Assembly (NCBI GenBank): GCA_007123455.1
Contig: SKKZ01000186.1
Location: 1-7,639 of the forward strand
Length of the DNA: 7,639 nt
Direction of reading: 5' to 3'
Origin: Coriobacteriia bacterium
GTDB taxonomy: Bacteria > Actinomycetota > Coriobacteriia > Anaerosomatales > SLCP01
Shown: one piece after another, positions 5,149 to 7,639 of the stretch
Layout: each line of letters begins with the position of its first letter
Position numbering within the stretch: the stretch's first letter is position 1
Position numbers and translations under genes: made by a program
Notes under the pieces: generated by a model
Databases searched by the model: none
Seen by the model: only the letters and a program-made list of their open reading frames with translations
What the model was told of the DNA's origin: nothing

Positions 5149-7401
5149 TTACCCCTCGCCTTCCCGGGCATCGTTGCGCTCGAAGGCCTTGAGGGCCTCG
5201 AGCTCTTCGACGCCTACGCTTACCTCGCGCGGCTTGGAACCGTCCGGTGGACCGACGATTCCTTTCGCCTCCAGCATATCCATGATACGGCCGGCGCGCG
5301 CGTAGCCGACCTTCAGGCGTCTCTGAAGCATCGAGGTCGACCCCAGTCCCGAGGTGACAACGATATCGGCAGCCTCCCACAGCAGCGGGTCGTCCTCTTC
5401 TCCGCTGTCTACCCCTCCCCCGACAGAGGCAACCTTCAGGTGGAGGATCTCCTCGTGGTACTCGGGCTCGGCCTGCGTCTTGAGGTGCTCGACAACGCCC
5501 CTGATCTCATCTTCCGACACGAGCGCGCCCTGGATCCGTTTGGGCTTTGGCCAGTCCGGCGTGGAGAAGAGCATGTCGCCTTTGCTGACGAGCTTCTCGG
5601 CACCCGGCTGGTCGAGGATGACGCGGGAGTCGATGCTGGATGAGACGGCGAACGCGATCCGGTTAGTGATGTTGGTCTTTATGAGGCCGGTGATGATGTC
5701 TGTTGACGGTCGCTGGGTGGCGACGACGAGATGTATGCCGGCTGCACGGGCAAGTTGTGCGAGGCGACAGATCGAGTCCTCGACCTCCTTGGCGGCAACC
5801 ATCATGAGGTCTGCGAGCTCGTCGATGACGATCATAAGGTAGGGCATCTCCTCGGCCCCCTCCGGAGCCTTACCCTCCTGGACGAGTGCGTTGTACATTC
5901 CGATGTTCTTCGCGCCCGCCTTCTGGAGCCGCTTGAGCCGGGAGTCCATCTCGGAGACGGCCCATGCAAGAGCGCTCGCCGCTTCCTTGGGCTCTGTAAC
6001 GACCGGTACGTAAAGGTGCGGGACTCCGTTGTAGACCGAAAGCTCTATGCGTTTGGGATCGATGAGGATCAGGCGGACCTCGGCCGGTGTCGCGCGCATG
6101 AAGATGGACATGAGCAGAGCGTTGATGCAGACCGACTTGCCGGTTCCGGTGGATCCTGCGATGAGCAGGTGAGGCATGCTCGCCAGATCGGCAAGTACAC
6201 TGTCGCCGGCAACATCCTTGCCGATGGCGAGCGTGAGCGGTCCGCCTGCGGACGCGGCGGGGGCCGCGAGGACATCACCGAGGGTCACGGTGGAACGGCG
6301 CTCGTTCGGGACCTCGATCCCGACAAGCGACTTGCCGGGGATCGGAGCAAGGATACGCACGGTCTGTGCTGCGAGGGCGAGTGCCAGATCGTCAGAGAGG
6401 CGCGTGATGCTGCTGACCTTGATGCCTCGGGGGAGCTCAGTCTCGTACATCGTCACCGTCGGCCCGGGAATCCAGCCGACGACGGTCGCCGGGACGTCGA
6501 AGGTCGCCAGTGTCTCCTCGATCAAGCGCGCGGTCGAAGTCAGTTCGCGTTCTGTAGCCCGATGGCGTGACGCGCTCTCGGGGCTGCGGGCGAGCAGAGT
6601 GGGGCCGGGCAGCTCGAACCCTTCAAGCGCTTTGGGCGCGGTCGCATACGGAGCAGGCTCAGTCTTGCGTCGCGCCTCAGGGTCGTCTGCCTTGGAGGAA
6701 GTGACCGGAGACGGCCTTCGTCGCGCCGGAGTGGCCTTGCGGTCTTCGAGATCCGAAAGCGGGACGGTACGTGGCGCGCGCTCGCGGGGACGCGAGCTCT
6801 GCTCGCTGCGCTCGTCCGGTGCACGGCGAAAACGTTCGCCTGTCCACTCGACGATCCCCGAGACCGACAGGCCGGTGATGACGAGGCCGATCATCAAGAG
6901 CGCCGCGAGCAAGACATAGCCGATGGTCGTACCGAGCAGCGAGTGGAGGACCCAGGCGAGCGCGCCGCCGAGGTAGCCCCCGTGCGTCTCCAGGACCTGC
7001 TGCTCCCACCGGGACGCCTCCGGTGCGCCGAGTGCGAACGCACCTATGAGGGCGATGAGCATAGTGCCCAGTCCGATGCCGACTCGCATCTCACTGATCG
7101 CGAACGCCCGTATGAAGAAGGTGATACCCCAGAAGAGCAGGAAGACCGGTATCGCGAAAGCGCCCAGACCGAACACGAGGCGAAACACCGTCGCAATCGC
7201 TCCGCCGAGCATGCCGGTGCCTGCCGAGAGAAGCGCTATCGTGAGCGCGATAGCGCCCGCCACCAGCAGGATGCCGTAGATATCGTGGCGTGACTCCGGA
7301 TCGAGGACCTCACGTGGGGCACGCATGGCCTCACGCTTTTTGGCGCCGCCCGTCGATGTCGGCCGCTTCTTGGTTCGTGTGGTGTTTTTCGCAGGCGTCA
7401 T
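5149..7401 (-). CDS. ftsK: DNA translocase FtsK/SpoIIIE
   Basis: 750 residues, typical of Gram-positive FtsK. This septum-located ATPase pumps chromosomal DNA out of the closing septum. A basic N-terminal tail (MTPAKNTTRTKKRP) is followed by hydrophobic segments between about 42 and 182, consistent with four or more membrane passes. A charged, Arg/Pro/Ser-rich linker covers about 186-260. The motor has the alpha domain from about 285, Walker A GSTGTGKS at 416-423, LILIDPKRIELSVYNGVPHL at 444-463, Walker B LMIVIDELADL at 522-532 and ATQRPSTDIITG at 561-572. A C-terminal winged-helix gamma domain (about 670-735, with QRRLKVGYARAGRIMDMLEAKGIVG split across its recognition region) should read the polar KOPS/SRS-type sequences. 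The ATG is 17 bases after the uppP stop and has GGGAG eight bases upstream. All key motifs are intact. Confidence 0.96.
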   Translation of the reverse strand: MTPAKNTTRTKKRPTSTGGAKKREAMRAPREVLDPESRHDIYGILLVAGAIALTIALLSAGTGMLGGAIATVFRLVFGLGAFAIPVFLLFWGITFFIRAFAISEMRVGIGLGTMLIALIGAFALGAPEASRWEQQVLETHGGYLGGALAWVLHSLLGTTIGYVLLAALLMIGLVITGLSVSGIVEWTGERFRRAPDERSEQSSRPRERAPRTVPLSDLEDRKATPARRRPSPVTSSKADDPEARRKTEPAPYATAPKALEGFELPGPTLLARSPESASRHRATERELTSTARLIEETLATFDVPATVVGWIPGPTVTMYETELPRGIKVSSITRLSDDLALALAAQTVRILAPIPGKSLVGIEVPNERRSTVTLGDVLAAPAASAGGPLTLAIGKDVAGDSVLADLASMPHLLIAGSTGTGKSVCINALLMSIFMRATPAEVRLILIDPKRIELSVYNGVPHLYVPVVTEPKEAASALAWAVSEMDSRLKRLQKAGAKNIGMYNALVQEGKAPEGAEEMPYLMIVIDELADLMMVAAKEVEDSICRLAQLARAAGIHLVVATQRPSTDIITGLIKTNITNRIAFAVSSSIDSRVILDQPGAEKLVSKGDMLFSTPDWPKPKRIQGALVSEDEIRGVVEHLKTQAEPEYHEEILHLKVASVGGGVDSGEEDDPLLWEAADIVVTSGLGSTSMLQRRLKVGYARAGRIMDMLEAKGIVGPPDGSKPREVSVGVEELEALKAFERNDAREGEG

Positions 7402-7418
7402 GAGCGGGACTCCCAGCC

Positions 7419-7639
7419 TCAGCCCGTCAGTCGCCAGACTAGCACGGATACGCCCATGAGAGCGGTGTAGACGGCGAATACCGCGAACGAGTGTCTTTTC
7501 AGGTACGCCATGAGACCGGCGATGGCTGCATAGCCGGTGACTGCCGCCGCGATGAAGCCGGCGACAGATGCCGCCAGGCCGGGCAGCGCCGTCTGGCCGG
7601 AGAAGACCTCCACTGCCTGACTCGCACCGGCGAGCAGAA
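7419..7639 (-). CDS. uppP: Undecaprenyl-diphosphatase UppP/BacA, C-terminal part (truncated by the window edge)
   Basis: The last 72 codons of a gene that enters from beyond the window. UppP removes a phosphate from undecaprenyl diphosphate to recycle the lipid carrier for peptidoglycan and other wall polymers; it is a multi-pass membrane protein. The visible part has two hydrophobic segments separated by YLKRHSFAVFAVYTALMGV, resembling the C-terminal FLLRYLRRHSxxxFxxYRxxLG pattern of the family. The catalytic motifs (a glutamate-rich region and PGxSRS) lie outside the window, so the call depends on this tail alone. An in-frame GTG at 7613 is internal rather than the start. The gene ends 17 bases before ftsK and is probably co-transcribed with it. 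Confidence 0.78.
   Translation of the reverse strand, partial: LLAGASQAVEVFSGQTALPGLAASVAGFIAAAVTGYAAIAGLMAYLKRHSFAVFAVYTALMGVSVLVWRLTG

Noticed and set aside
5145..5171. ATG at 5171 as the start of the rodZ-like gene
   Set aside because: It would overlap ftsK by 23 bases and has only a weak upstream site. GAGGGG at seven bases favours the GTG at 5144. The alternative cannot be fully excluded.
5731..6570. Long plus-strand open frame opposite ftsK (279 codons)
   Set aside because: It is antisense to the FtsK motor domain, whose motifs are all intact. The composition is Arg/Gly/Asp-rich without any recognisable domain, as expected for a shadow frame in GC-rich DNA.
7484..7497. SOS-like sequence CGAACGAGTGTCTT within uppP
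   Set aside because: It departs from the consensus at two positions of the right half-site and lies inside coding sequence away from any promoter, so it is probably chance.
1..7639. A novel defence, mobile or biosynthetic system
   Set aside because: Every substantial minus-strand frame belongs to a known housekeeping family. I found no direct-repeat arrays, transposase or integrase motifs, toxin-antitoxin pairs or tRNA genes, and composition appears even by eye.

Overview
The window is a GC-rich, tightly packed bacterial chromosomal segment. Every gene I can support lies on the minus strand, so transcription runs from high to low coordinates. In transcription order the genes are: the 3' end of uppP (undecaprenyl-diphosphatase), ftsK (DNA translocase), a rodZ-like membrane-anchored helix-turn-helix protein, yajQ, rimO, pgsA, cinA, thpR, and the first ten codons of recA. 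Genes are separated by 2 to 41 bases or overlap by 4. The exception is the 73-base interval before recA, which holds its promoter.

The order ftsK / rodZ-like / rimO / pgsA / cinA / recA is a chromosomal neighbourhood known from Gram-positive bacteria and Actinomycetota. High GC, several GTG starts and a Gram-positive-type SOS box fit Actinomycetota. The clgR and pspA-type genes that sit near recA in mycobacteria are absent and thpR is there instead, so a deeper branch such as Coriobacteriia is my guess. The phylum is moderately supported; the class is speculative.

Region by region: 7639-7419 (uppP end), 7401-5149 (ftsK) and 5144-4371 (rodZ-like) concern the envelope, division and chromosome segregation. 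4329-3832 (yajQ) and 3828-2533 (rimO) encode a nucleotide-binding protein and a ribosome-modifying radical SAM enzyme. 2536-1934 (pgsA) encodes phosphatidylglycerophosphate synthase. 1929-670 (cinA) and 667-104 (thpR) encode a pyridine-nucleotide repair enzyme and a small RNA phosphoesterase. 103-31 is a regulatory interval and 30-1 begins recA.

The most informative non-coding signal is upstream of recA. A perfect 14-base SOS (LexA/DinR) palindrome lies between a consensus -35 (TTGACA) and a weak -10 (TACGTT). The -35 hexamer contains the TGA stop codon of thpR. A short hairpin directly abuts the recA ribosome binding site. I see no mobile element, CRISPR array, tRNA/rRNA gene or phage gene, and nothing that looks like a new multi-gene system. 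This is a conserved housekeeping cluster with a neat regulatory junction at recA.
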